Assembly: GCA_009360345.1 (NCBI GenBank)
Contig: SPDP01000006.1
Location: 62,001-126,000, forward strand
DNA: 64,000 bases
Source: Alcaligenaceae bacterium SAGV5
GTDB taxonomy: Bacteria; Pseudomonadota; Gammaproteobacteria; Burkholderiales; Burkholderiaceae_B
Direction of reading: 5' to 3'
Position numbers and translations under genes: made by a program
Notes under the pieces: generated by a model
Database searches by the model: none
Told to the model about the DNA's origin: nothing
Seen by the model: the letters and a program-made list of their open reading frames with translations, nothing else
Part shown: positions 8,625 to 15,798 of the stretch, one piece after another
Layout of the letters: each line of letters starts with the position of its first letter
How positions within the stretch are numbered: position 1 is the first letter of the stretch

Positions 8625-9539
8625 TCAGAAGAACTGCTCCACGTCGATGTCGTGGTCGAGCAGGCCGGCGCCACGCAGCACGGCCACCCAGCCCCGGTAC
8701 ATGGCCTTGACCTCGGGATCGTCCATGCCGAAGGGGTGGAAGAGCGTGGTGTTGAAGCCGATCTCGCGCAACAGAGCGGAATCCTGGCCGGTATGCCGGG
8801 CCATCGCGTCGAGCGCGGCCGACGGATCGGCATACACGACGCCCACGGCCTCGGCCAGCGCATCGGCGGCGGCGGTAAACAGTTCCGGGGCGCGCGCGTA
8901 GGCCGCCTGCGTGGTCCACCAGTTCGACACCAGCGACGGATTGCCCGTGCTGGACATCGCCAGCGAGCCTTCGCCCAGCACCTCGTCCACGGCGCGGCCC
9001 AGGCCGCGCCGCAGCATCAGGGTGACCAGCGGCTCGACGCAGATGGCCACATCGATCTCGCCAGCGGCCAAGGCGTCGGGCATCCTGTGGAAAGGCATCG
9101 GTACCCACTGCACCCGGGAGACGTCGACGCCATGCTGGTTGAACAGATACAGCGGGGCCGAATGCGTGATGCCGCCGTCCAGCGCGAAGGCCCCCAGGCG
9201 CTTGCCCTCGAAGTCCGAAGGCCGCTCGATGGCCACGCCGTGGCGGGCGATGAGATTCATGAAATCGGCGCTGCGGCCGGCATAGGTGCCGCGCAGCGCG
9301 GCGGCCGAAACGAAGCGGGACGGCAGGCCGAAGCGCTCGCGCGCCATGATGGTGAGCGTGGGGCCGGAGAAGGTCAGGTCCATGCGGTCGGCGCGCATGT
9401 CTTCGATGGCCTGCACCGCCGACCGCTGGACGAAAACGGGTTCGATGCCGCGCTTGGCGAACAGGCCGGCGTCGATGGCGGTGAACAGGGGAACCAGCCC
9501 CATCATGGGGTCGGGATGGGCATCGATTCTGAGTTTCAT
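8625..9539 (-). CDS. NMT1-like periplasmic-binding-fold protein without signal peptide
   Basis: 304-residue protein with the same fold class as the neighbouring binding protein. It has DAGLFAKRGIEPVFVQ at the N terminus and GKRLGAFALDGG and AGEIDVAICVEP in the body. It opens directly with MKLRIDAHPDP and has no hydrophobic signal. An in-frame stop seven codons upstream rules out a longer secreted form. It is first in the operon, just after the promoter. It may act in the cytoplasm, as an enzyme of the THI5/NMT1 type or as a ligand sensor, rather than as a transport receptor. That role is inference. Confidence 0.8.
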   Translation of the reverse strand: MKLRIDAHPDPMMGLVPLFTAIDAGLFAKRGIEPVFVQRSAVQAIEDMRADRMDLTFSGPTLTIMARERFGLPSRFVSAAALRGTYAGRSADFMNLIARHGVAIERPSDFEGKRLGAFALDGGITHSAPLYLFNQHGVDVSRVQWVPMPFHRMPDALAAGEIDVAICVEPLVTLMLRRGLGRAVDEVLGEGSLAMSSTGNPSLVSNWWTTQAAYARAPELFTAAADALAEAVGVVYADPSAALDAMARHTGQDSALLREIGFNTTLFHPFGMDDPEVKAMYRGWVAVLRGAGLLDHDIDVEQFF

Positions 9540-9569
9540 GTCGTTCCAGCCGCCGTGCGGGTCATGACG

Positions 9570-9606
9570 ATTTGCATGACTTTATCATGCAAATTTTGGC
9601 TGTCAA
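9570..9606 (-). promoter_or_regulatory. Operon promoter overlapped by a perfect palindrome
   Basis: On the minus strand a consensus -35 TTGACA (9601-9606) is followed after 16 bp by TAAAGT (9579-9584), 40 bp before the start of the 8625-9539 gene. The spacer and -10 are covered by a 25-bp palindrome with 10-bp perfect arms, ATTTGCATGA and TCATGCAAAT, around 5 bp (9570-9594). This is a typical repressor layout, and the MarR protein encoded at the operon end is the likely binder. Confidence 0.7.
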
Positions 9607-9656
9607 TGGAACCCGGGGCAGGGATAAACCCTGGGCTGGCGGACGGGTAGCGGGAA

Positions 9657-10961
9657 CTAGTGCAGCTTGACGCGGGGCTGCGAACGGCGGCTCAGGAAGC
9701 GGCTCAGCGAACGCACGCTGGCACCCCACCAGCCCAGTACCGCGGCATAGTGCGACCAGTGCGTGCCCGCGTACATCATGCGGGCGATCCAGCCTTCCAC
9801 CAGCAGCTTGCGGCCGGAAAGATTGCCCATCAGGCTGCCCACGCCCTCGGCATGGCCGATGGACACCAGCGAGCCGAAATCGCGGAAGCGGAACGGCGCC
9901 GCGAAAGCCGACGCCCCCCGTATGCGGGCCGACAACAGCGGCAACAGATACGAGGCCTGCTGGTGGGCCGCCTGGGCGCGCGCCGGCACCGTCTTGCCGG
10001 CTTCGCGCCAGGGCGCCGCGGCGCAATCGCCCAGGGCATAGATGTCGGGATCCCCGGTGCGCAGCGTGTCATCCACCAGGACCTGCTGCATCGGGTTCAG
10101 CGGCAGCCCCAGCCGGGACAGCAGCGACGGCGCCTTGATGCCCGCCGCCCAGACGCACAGGTCGGCGTCGAACACCTTGTCCTGGGCCACCACGGTGCGC
10201 GGCGTCACTTCGGAAACGCGGCAGTCGACCACCACCCTCACGCCCCGCTCCTCCAGCAGTTCCTCGGCCGCCTTGGCGACGCGCTCGGGCAATGGTCCGA
10301 GTATGCGCGGTCCGCCCTCGATCAGCGTGATGCGCAGGTTCTGCTTCGTCATGCCCGGCAGCCCGTAGGCGGAGATCGTGCCGCTCGCCTCGTGCAGTTC
10401 GGCGGCCAGTTCCACGCCGGTGGCGCCGCCGCCCACGATCACCACGTTGACGATGCCCGGGGCGGCCTCCTCGACGCCGGCCGACGCGCGCGCCATGGCC
10501 TTGAGCAGCGCGAGCCGGAACCGCTCGGCCGCATCCGTGGTGTCCAGCGAAATCGCATACTGATCGGTGCCCGGCGTGTTGAAGAAATTGCCCAGGCTGC
10601 CCACGGCCAGCACCAGCGTGTCGTACGGAACGTCCCGGTCGGGCAGGATCACGGTACCGTCGGTGTCGCGCAAGGCCGCCACCCGCACGGCGCGCGCCGT
10701 GCGGTCGACGTCCTGGATCTCTCCCAGCACGAAGCGGAAACCGTTGTCGTGCGCCAGCATGGCGTAGGAAAGCCCGTCGCGGTGGATGTCCACCGTGCCC
10801 GCCGCGACCTCGTGCAGCGAGGGTTTCCAGATATGGAAAGGCACGGCGTCGATCAGCGTGACGTGCTCGGGCCCGTGGCGCCGCCCCAGGCGCACGGCCA
10901 GTTCGAGACCACCCGCGCCGCCGCCGGCGATGACGATGCGATGCGAAGGCTTGGCGTTCAT
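9657..10961 (-). CDS. ndh: Type II NADH dehydrogenase (NDH-2)
   Basis: Single-subunit, non-proton-pumping NADH:quinone oxidoreductase of 434 residues, expected at the cytoplasmic face of the inner membrane. The FAD dinucleotide fold is at the N terminus (IVIAGGGAGGLELA, about 9-22). The NADH fold is in the middle (VVIVGGGATGVELAAEL), with a late FAD motif DIYALGDCAA. The C-terminal 60 residues hold amphipathic, aromatic segments suited to membrane attachment. The ATG at 10961 gives the FAD fold right at the start; the longer frame lacks family similarity. It is monocistronic or transcribed with pmbA upstream. Confidence 0.92.
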   Translation of the reverse strand: MNAKPSHRIVIAGGGAGGLELAVRLGRRHGPEHVTLIDAVPFHIWKPSLHEVAAGTVDIHRDGLSYAMLAHDNGFRFVLGEIQDVDRTARAVRVAALRDTDGTVILPDRDVPYDTLVLAVGSLGNFFNTPGTDQYAISLDTTDAAERFRLALLKAMARASAGVEEAAPGIVNVVIVGGGATGVELAAELHEASGTISAYGLPGMTKQNLRITLIEGGPRILGPLPERVAKAAEELLEERGVRVVVDCRVSEVTPRTVVAQDKVFDADLCVWAAGIKAPSLLSRLGLPLNPMQQVLVDDTLRTGDPDIYALGDCAAAPWREAGKTVPARAQAAHQQASYLLPLLSARIRGASAFAAPFRFRDFGSLVSIGHAEGVGSLMGNLSGRKLLVEGWIARMMYAGTHWSHYAAVLGWWGASVRSLSRFLSRRSQPRVKLH

Positions 10962-11019
10962 AGACTCTCCATGGCTGGCGCTCGAAGCGCCGGACGTCCG
11001 CGCGGCGACGACGTGGCGC

Positions 11020-12411
11020 TCAGCGTCCGGCGATCGACATTTCCGGCAACAGGATGGACCCGGTCGTCTTGGTGCCGCGCGTGAGCGTATCCGCCCCCAC
11101 CGCGACGATGCCGCCAAACATGTCCTTCAGGTTGCCGGCGATCGTGATCTCCTGCACCGCATGCCGGATCTCGCCGTTCTCGACCCAGTAGCCGAACGCG
11201 CCGCGGGAATAATCGCCGGTCACGTAATTGATGCCCTGCCCGATCAGCTCGGTCACCAGCAGGCCCGTGCCCAGCTTGCGCAGCATGGCACGAAAATCGT
11301 CGCCGCGGCGCGTCTTGCGCGAGGCCAGCACCAGATTGTGCGAGCCGCCGGCATTGCCGGTCGTGGGCATGCCTAGCTTGCGGGCCGTATAGCTGGACAG
11401 GAAGTAGCCCTGGACCACGCCGGCGTCGACGACCTTGCGCGCCTGCGTGCGCACGCCTTCGTCGTCGAACGCGGCGCTGCCCTGGGCGCCCTTGATGGCG
11501 GGATCCTCGAACACGTCGATGTGCCCGGGAAAGACCGGCCGGCCCAGGCTGTCGACCAGGAAGCTCGACTTGCGGTACAGCGCGCCGCCGCTCAGGGCCT
11601 GCGTGAGCGAGCCCAGCAGGCCGCAGGCCAGGGGCGCCTCGAACAGCACCGGATACCTGCCGGTCGGGATGCGGCGCGCGGACAGCCGCGACAGCGCGCG
11701 TTCGGCCGCGTAGCGGCCGACGCCGGCGGGATCGGCCAGCCGGGCCCAATCGCGATCGCTGGTGTACCAGTCGTCGCGCTGCATGTTGCCGCCCCGTCCC
11801 GCGATGGGCGATACCGACAGCGAATGCCGCGAATACGGATAGCCGTTCAGGAAGCCGCGGGTATTCCCCATCACGAAGTGGCCTTCGTAAGAGGATACCG
11901 ATGCGCCGTCGGAATTGGTGATGCGCTTGTCGGTGGACAGGGCCGCGCGCTCTGCCTGCAGCGCCAGTTCGGCCGCCGCCTCGGCCGGCAGGTTCCACGG
12001 GTGATAGAGATCCAGGTCGGGGAACTCGGTCGCCAGCAGATCGGCGTCGGGCAGGCCCGCGGCCGGATCCTCGGCGGTATGGCTGGCGATGTGGTAGGCG
12101 GCCTGGACGGTGTCGCGCACCGCCTGGTCCGAGAAATCCGAGGTCGAGGCCGAGCCCCGGCGCTGTCCCACGTACACGGTGATGTCCAGCGACCGGTCGC
12201 GCGTCTGTTCGACCGTCTCCAGCGACCCCCGGCGCACCGACACGGCCAGCCCCTGGCTTTCGGACACCTCGGCGGCGGCATCGGTGGCGCCGACGCGCCT
12301 GGACTCGTCCAGCACCCGCTCGATCAACTGGCGGAACGCGGCGGGGTCGGTGTCGAGCGCGGGACGGGTGGGCGCGGCGGTCGTTTTCTTGCGGGACGGG
12401 GAAGTGGCCAT
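11020..12411 (-). CDS. pmbA: Metalloprotease-like PmbA/TldE
   Basis: 463-residue member of the TldD/PmbA family. In Escherichia coli PmbA (TldE) acts with TldD in maturation of microcin B17 and in breakdown of the CcdA antitoxin. Family features include VSVRRGSLETVEQTRD, the segment around FEAPLACGLLGSLTQALSGG, and the C-terminal VTELIGQGINYVTGDYSRGAFGYWVENG. The start at 12411 was chosen because the sequence further upstream is low-complexity and belongs to the divergent promoter region. The divergent partner is darP/yjgA, the pairing seen in many proteobacteria. TldD is not in this window. Confidence 0.95.
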   Translation of the reverse strand: MATSPSRKKTTAAPTRPALDTDPAAFRQLIERVLDESRRVGATDAAAEVSESQGLAVSVRRGSLETVEQTRDRSLDITVYVGQRRGSASTSDFSDQAVRDTVQAAYHIASHTAEDPAAGLPDADLLATEFPDLDLYHPWNLPAEAAAELALQAERAALSTDKRITNSDGASVSSYEGHFVMGNTRGFLNGYPYSRHSLSVSPIAGRGGNMQRDDWYTSDRDWARLADPAGVGRYAAERALSRLSARRIPTGRYPVLFEAPLACGLLGSLTQALSGGALYRKSSFLVDSLGRPVFPGHIDVFEDPAIKGAQGSAAFDDEGVRTQARKVVDAGVVQGYFLSSYTARKLGMPTTGNAGGSHNLVLASRKTRRGDDFRAMLRKLGTGLLVTELIGQGINYVTGDYSRGAFGYWVENGEIRHAVQEITIAGNLKDMFGGIVAVGADTLTRGTKTTGSILLPEMSIAGR

Positions 12412-12527
12412 GGAGTTTCTTCGGGAAGGAGGCGGCCCGGACATGCCGGCAAGGCCGCCCGGGCAGGAAGGCAAGGCTTTATGATAGCTGGTGTCAGCCT
12501 TCTTACCGTCGAAGCACGCCATTTTCC

Positions 12528-13142
12528 ATGTCTCGCTCCAAACGTAGTCCATCGCCACTGGTCCCGGCGCAAGCAGCCGATCCGGACAGCGAATACCAGT
12601 CCCCCAGCAAGTCGCAGCTCAAGCGGCAGATGACCGCCCTGCAGGACTTGGGGGAACGCCTGGTCGGGCTGCCCGACACCAAGCTGCGGCAGCTGCCCCT
12701 GGCCGAACGCCTGTACGACGCGATACGCGAGGCGCAGCGCATCACCTCCCACGAAGGCAGGCGCCGGCAATTGCAGTATGTCGGCAAGCTGATGCGCGAA
12801 GCGCACGTCGACCCCATCCAGGCCATGCTGGCCGAATGGGACGGCGAATCCATGGAGCAGATCGCCGCCTTCCACCAGCTCGAACTGTGGCGCGACCGGC
12901 TGCTGGCCAGCGACGAACACTTCACGGGCTTCATGGACCGCTACCCCCATGCCCAGGCCCAGCCCCTGCGGGCGCTGATACGCGGCGCCCGCAAGGAACA
13001 GGCCGCCAACGCCGCCCTGCTGCCCGGGCGCGAACCGCAGCGCAAGCACTATCGCGCGCTGTTCCAGGAAATCAAGCGGCTGCAGGCCGCGCCCGATGCC
13101 GGGTCGCCGTCCCCGACCGACGACGATGAAGATGAACACTGA
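12528..13142 (+). CDS. darP: Ribosome-associated protein DarP (YjgA, DUF615)
   Basis: 204-residue basic, helical DUF615 protein. The family binds the dissociated 50S ribosomal subunit and helps late 50S assembly. Typical sequence includes SKSQLKRQMTALQDLGERL near the N terminus and EHFTGFMDRYPHAQAQPLRALIRGARKE toward the end. The C-terminal tail is acidic (TDDDEDEH). It is divergent from pmbA and its 3' end overlaps the likely start of mog. The family call is secure; the biochemical role comes from E. coli work. Confidence 0.93.
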   Translation: MSRSKRSPSPLVPAQAADPDSEYQSPSKSQLKRQMTALQDLGERLVGLPDTKLRQLPLAERLYDAIREAQRITSHEGRRRQLQYVGKLMREAHVDPIQAMLAEWDGESMEQIAAFHQLELWRDRLLASDEHFTGFMDRYPHAQAQPLRALIRGARKEQAANAALLPGREPQRKHYRALFQEIKRLQAAPDAGSPSPTDDDEDEH

Positions 13143-13800
13143 TCCCCCCGCCGCCATGACGACTTCCGCCAAGCGCCTCGTGCGCAACCATCCCGACGAA
13201 CTGCTATGCGGCCTGGTGTCCATCAGCGACCGCGCCTCCAGCGGGGTCTACGCCGACGAGGGCATCCCCTCGCTCAAGGCCTGGCTCGACGGCGCCCTGC
13301 GCACACCGGTCCGCTACGTCGAGCGGCTGATCGCCGATGACGCGCCGGCCATCTCCGCCACCCTGGCCGAATTGTGCGACGAACTCGGCTGCGACCTGAT
13401 CCTGACCACCGGCGGCACCGGCCCGGCGCGGCGCGACGTCACGCCCGAGGCCACGCTGGCGGTGGCCTCCAAGGAGATGCCCGGCTTCGGCGAACAAATG
13501 CGCCAGATCTCGCTGCGCTTCGTCCCCACCGCCATCCTCTCGCGCCAGGTCGCCGTCATCCGCGAACGCGGCGCGTCGGCGGCGGACGGCGCCGCGCTCA
13601 TCATCAACCTGCCCGGACAGCCCAAGGCCATACGCGAGACCCTCGAAGGACTGCGCGAAGCCGACGGCAAGCTGGTGGTCCCCGGCATCTTCGCCGCCGT
13701 GCCCTATTGCATCCAGCTCATCGAAGGCCCGTACGTCGAGACCCACGAGACGGTGTGCAAGGCGTTCCGCCCCAAGACGGCGATCCGTCCCGCGCCCTGA
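13132..13800 (+). CDS. mog: Molybdopterin adenylyltransferase
   Basis: MogA-type enzyme that adenylates molybdopterin before molybdate insertion. The MoCF-binding domain shows GLVSISDRASSGVYADEGIP close to the N terminus, the substrate loop LILTTGGTGPARRDVTPEAT, and the catalytic-region segment AALIINLPGQPKAIRETL. Start candidates are ATG 13132, overlapping the darP stop, and ATG 13156; neither has a strong ribosome site. Either way the protein has about 20-30 residues before the core domain, somewhat more than E. coli Mog. Cotranscription with darP is likely. Confidence 0.9.
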   Translation: MNTDPPAAMTTSAKRLVRNHPDELLCGLVSISDRASSGVYADEGIPSLKAWLDGALRTPVRYVERLIADDAPAISATLAELCDELGCDLILTTGGTGPARRDVTPEATLAVASKEMPGFGEQMRQISLRFVPTAILSRQVAVIRERGASAADGAALIINLPGQPKAIRETLEGLREADGKLVVPGIFAAVPYCIQLIEGPYVETHETVCKAFRPKTAIRPAP

Positions 13801-13830
13801 CCGCCGGCACGCCCACTTATCGAGAACGCC

Positions 13831-14502
13831 ATGACAGACACCCTGCTCGACTGCGTCGAGACCGAAACCGGCCCAAACCCGACCCGCGCCGTGATCTGGC
13901 TGCACGGCCTGGGCGCCGACGGCCACGATTTCGAACCCATCGTCCCCGAACTGGACCTGCACGGCCTGCCGCCCGTGCGCTTCGTCTTCCCGCACGCCAC
14001 CGTGCAGCCGGTCACCATCAACGGCGGCATGGCCATGCGCGCCTGGTACGACATCATCGTCAGCGACCTCGTCCGGCGCGAGGACGATCCCGGCATCCGC
14101 GCCTCGCAGCGCCACGTCGAGAACCTCATCGCGCGCGAGAACCAGCGCGGCATTTCCACTGAACACATCGTGCTGGCCGGCTTCTCCCAAGGCTGCGCGA
14201 TGACCCTGCACACGGGCCTGCGCCACCGCGAGAAACTGGCAGGGCTGGTGGCCCTGTCGGGCTACCTGCCCCTGGCCGCCACCTTCGCCGCCGAACACAG
14301 CCCCGCCAACGCCGGCACGCCCATCTTCATGGGCCACGGCACCGCCGACCCCATCGTCATGCTCGACCGCGCCACCGCCTCGCGCGACCTGCTGCGGCAG
14401 GAAGGCTACGACGTCGAATGGCATGCCTATCCCATGCCGCATTCGGTCTGCGCGCCGGAACTCGGGGACATCTCGACCTTCCTGCGCAAGGTGCTGGCTT
14501 GA
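13831..14502 (+). CDS. Carboxylesterase / acyl-protein thioesterase-like hydrolase
   Basis: Cytoplasmic alpha/beta hydrolase of 223 residues, from the phospholipase/carboxylesterase family that includes Pseudomonas fluorescens carboxylesterase II. It has IWLHGLGADG for the oxyanion region, the nucleophile elbow GFSQG (Ser about 115), a late Asp in GHGTADPIV and a His in PMPHSV. These complete a Ser-Asp-His triad. It lies 30 bp after mog on the same strand. The physiological ester is unknown. Its stop codon lies inside the FNR-like box of the next gene's promoter. Confidence 0.92.
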   Translation: MTDTLLDCVETETGPNPTRAVIWLHGLGADGHDFEPIVPELDLHGLPPVRFVFPHATVQPVTINGGMAMRAWYDIIVSDLVRREDDPGIRASQRHVENLIARENQRGISTEHIVLAGFSQGCAMTLHTGLRHREKLAGLVALSGYLPLAATFAAEHSPANAGTPIFMGHGTADPIVMLDRATASRDLLRQEGYDVEWHAYPMPHSVCAPELGDISTFLRKVLA

Positions 14503-14540
14503 CGCCGATCAAGACATAGCCGCCCAAGATGTGGTGTACT
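14499..14540 (+). promoter_or_regulatory. FNR/ANR-type promoter of usp gene
   Basis: TTGACGCCGATCAA (14499-14512) matches the FNR consensus TTGAT-N4-ATCAA with one mismatch. A -10-like TGTACT lies at 14535-14540. If transcription starts about 14547, the box is centred at -41.5, the class II activator position. The start codon of the universal stress gene follows at 14618. Confidence 0.6.
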
Positions 14541-14617
14541 GCTCAGTAACGAAAACGCCCGCGCCACCACACCGGCGTTCGAGCTGTCATCTTCGCGATC
14601 TTCAAGGAGAAAACGTC

Positions 14618-15268
14618 ATGTTCAAGAAAATCCTGATCCCCACCGATGGCTCGCCGCTGTCCGCCCAGGCCGCCAACGCCGGTGTCAGCTTCGCCCGCTC
14701 GGTCAACGCGGAAATCGTGGCGCTGCACGTCACGCAGCCCTTCGCCGCCACCATCGGCTTCGACGGCATGGCCGCCGCCTACGCCATCACCGACGACGCC
14801 TACGAAAAAGCCTCGGCCGAACAGGCCGCCAAGTACCTCGACGCCGTCACCAGCCGCGCCGACACCGCGGGCGTCAAGAGCACCGCCCTGTCCGTCTCCA
14901 ACTTCAACGTCGCCGACGGCATCGTCCAGGCCGCCGCCGAAGCCGGCTGCGACCTCATCTTCATCGGCAGCCACGGCCGCAGCGGCCTCTCGCGCCTCTT
15001 GCTGGGCAGCGTCACCGCCAAGGTCCTGTCCCTCGCCCACGTCGCGGTCCTCGTCTACCGCGTGAAAGAAGAGAAAGAAAAGAAGAGTCCCCCCCCGGGG
15101 GAGGCGGCGGCTTCGGTGGCGGCGGCGCCTCGGGACGGTGGTAGGCATGGCGATCAAACGATTCCTCAAACATCTGGCGACCACGCGCCGCGCGGCGCAT
15201 CAAGCCTTCCCGGCTCCGGTGCTGGACCGCATCGAGCGGACCATCCGCGAGGTCGAGTCCCGCCATGA
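14618..15268 (+). CDS. Universal stress protein with aberrant C-terminal extension
   Basis: UspA-domain protein. Residues 1-150 form a normal USP (FKKILIPTDGSPLS at the start; ATP-binding motif GSHGRSGLSRLLLGS near 112-126). After VAVLVYRVKEEKEKK the frame crosses a run of eight C residues (15089-15096). It continues for about 55 residues of unrelated Pro/Gly/His-rich sequence, through the fossil TPM tail and into the next gene. The ancestral protein probably ended near residue 150-155. A ribosome site, AAGGAG, precedes the ATG. An FNR-like promoter upstream suggests induction by low oxygen, as for many USPs. Confidence 0.85.
   Translation: MFKKILIPTDGSPLSAQAANAGVSFARSVNAEIVALHVTQPFAATIGFDGMAAAYAITDDAYEKASAEQAAKYLDAVTSRADTAGVKSTALSVSNFNVADGIVQAAAEAGCDLIFIGSHGRSGLSRLLLGSVTAKVLSLAHVAVLVYRVKEEKEKKSPPPGEAAASVAAAPRDGGRHGDQTIPQTSGDHAPRGASSLPGSGAGPHRADHPRGRVPP
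15097..15144 (+). pseudogene. Fossil C-terminal tail of a YgcG/TPM-domain protein
   Basis: Read in the frame one base off the usp gene, these codons give a Gly-rich tail, GGGGGFGGGGASGRW, then a TAG stop. That ending is typical of YgcG/TPM-domain membrane proteins. Two bases later the ATG of a short TPM protein follows, as in the common lemA-ygcG-TPM operon. The rest of the ygcG-like gene, and lemA, are absent. The usp 3' end is joined directly to this tail at a C8/G5 tract. I infer a deletion; one extra C in the tract would fuse the usp frame to this tail. Confidence 0.6.
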
Positions 15269-15641
15269 CGGCCAGATTCGTTTCGTGGTCGAGGCCGCAC
15301 TGGACATGGGCCCGCTGTGGCAGCAGCAATCGCCGCGGGAGCGGGCGCTGGAAGTCTTCGCCCTGCAAGGCGTCTGGGACACGCCGGACAACAACGGCAT
15401 CCTGATCTACGTCCTGATGGCCGATCATGCGGTCGAGATCGTCTGCGACCGGGGTATCCACGCCTGCGAAGGCGCCGGAACCTGGGAGGCCGTCTGCCGC
15501 GGCATCCAGGATGCGTTCGGCCAGGGGCGCTACGAGCAAGGCGTGGTCGACGGCATCACGGCGCTGGGCGCCTCGCTGGCCCGCCACTATCCGGGCTCGC
15601 CCCGCGCCAACACCTTGCCGGATCGTCCGCAGATCATGTAG
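15147..15641 (+). CDS. Short TPM-domain protein
   Basis: 164-residue TPM-domain protein of the short, signal-less type that usually sits third in lemA-ygcG-TPM operons. The TPM signature is spread over RIERTIREVESRHDGQIRFVVEAAL, ALEVFALQGVWDTPDNNGILIYVLMADHAVEIVCDRGI and EQGVVDGITALG. No membrane segment is evident. The ATG at 15147 is preferred over an in-frame GTG at 15138, because the latter lies inside the preceding gene remnant. Its function is unknown; TPM proteins have been linked to membrane protein quality control and phosphatase activity. Here it appears to have lost its partner genes. Confidence 0.85.
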   Translation: MAIKRFLKHLATTRRAAHQAFPAPVLDRIERTIREVESRHDGQIRFVVEAALDMGPLWQQQSPRERALEVFALQGVWDTPDNNGILIYVLMADHAVEIVCDRGIHACEGAGTWEAVCRGIQDAFGQGRYEQGVVDGITALGASLARHYPGSPRANTLPDRPQIM

Positions 15642-15664
15642 TGCCCGGGCCGCCGGCCGCGTCG

Positions 15665-15698
15665 CATTCATGAAAGTGTCACCCATGCCTCCTAGCAT
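15665..15698 (+). promoter_or_regulatory. Pho-box promoter of phoX
   Basis: CATTCAT-N4-GTGTCAC (15665-15682) matches the two-repeat PhoB box (CTGTCAT-N4-CTGTCAT) at 10 of 14 positions. It is followed after 10 bp by TAGCAT (15693-15698), the spacing usual for Pho promoters. Transcription would start near 15705, about 94 nt before the PhoX start. The same stretch contains a long imperfect palindrome (15685-15724). Confidence 0.55.
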
Positions 15699-15798
15699 TC
15701 GCCCAGACGCGAATCAGGAGGCATGATTCCCTGGTTTCCGGACCGGGATGCTGCCGTCGATTCGACGTCGCAACACCCCCTCCTTGGAAACCAGAACA

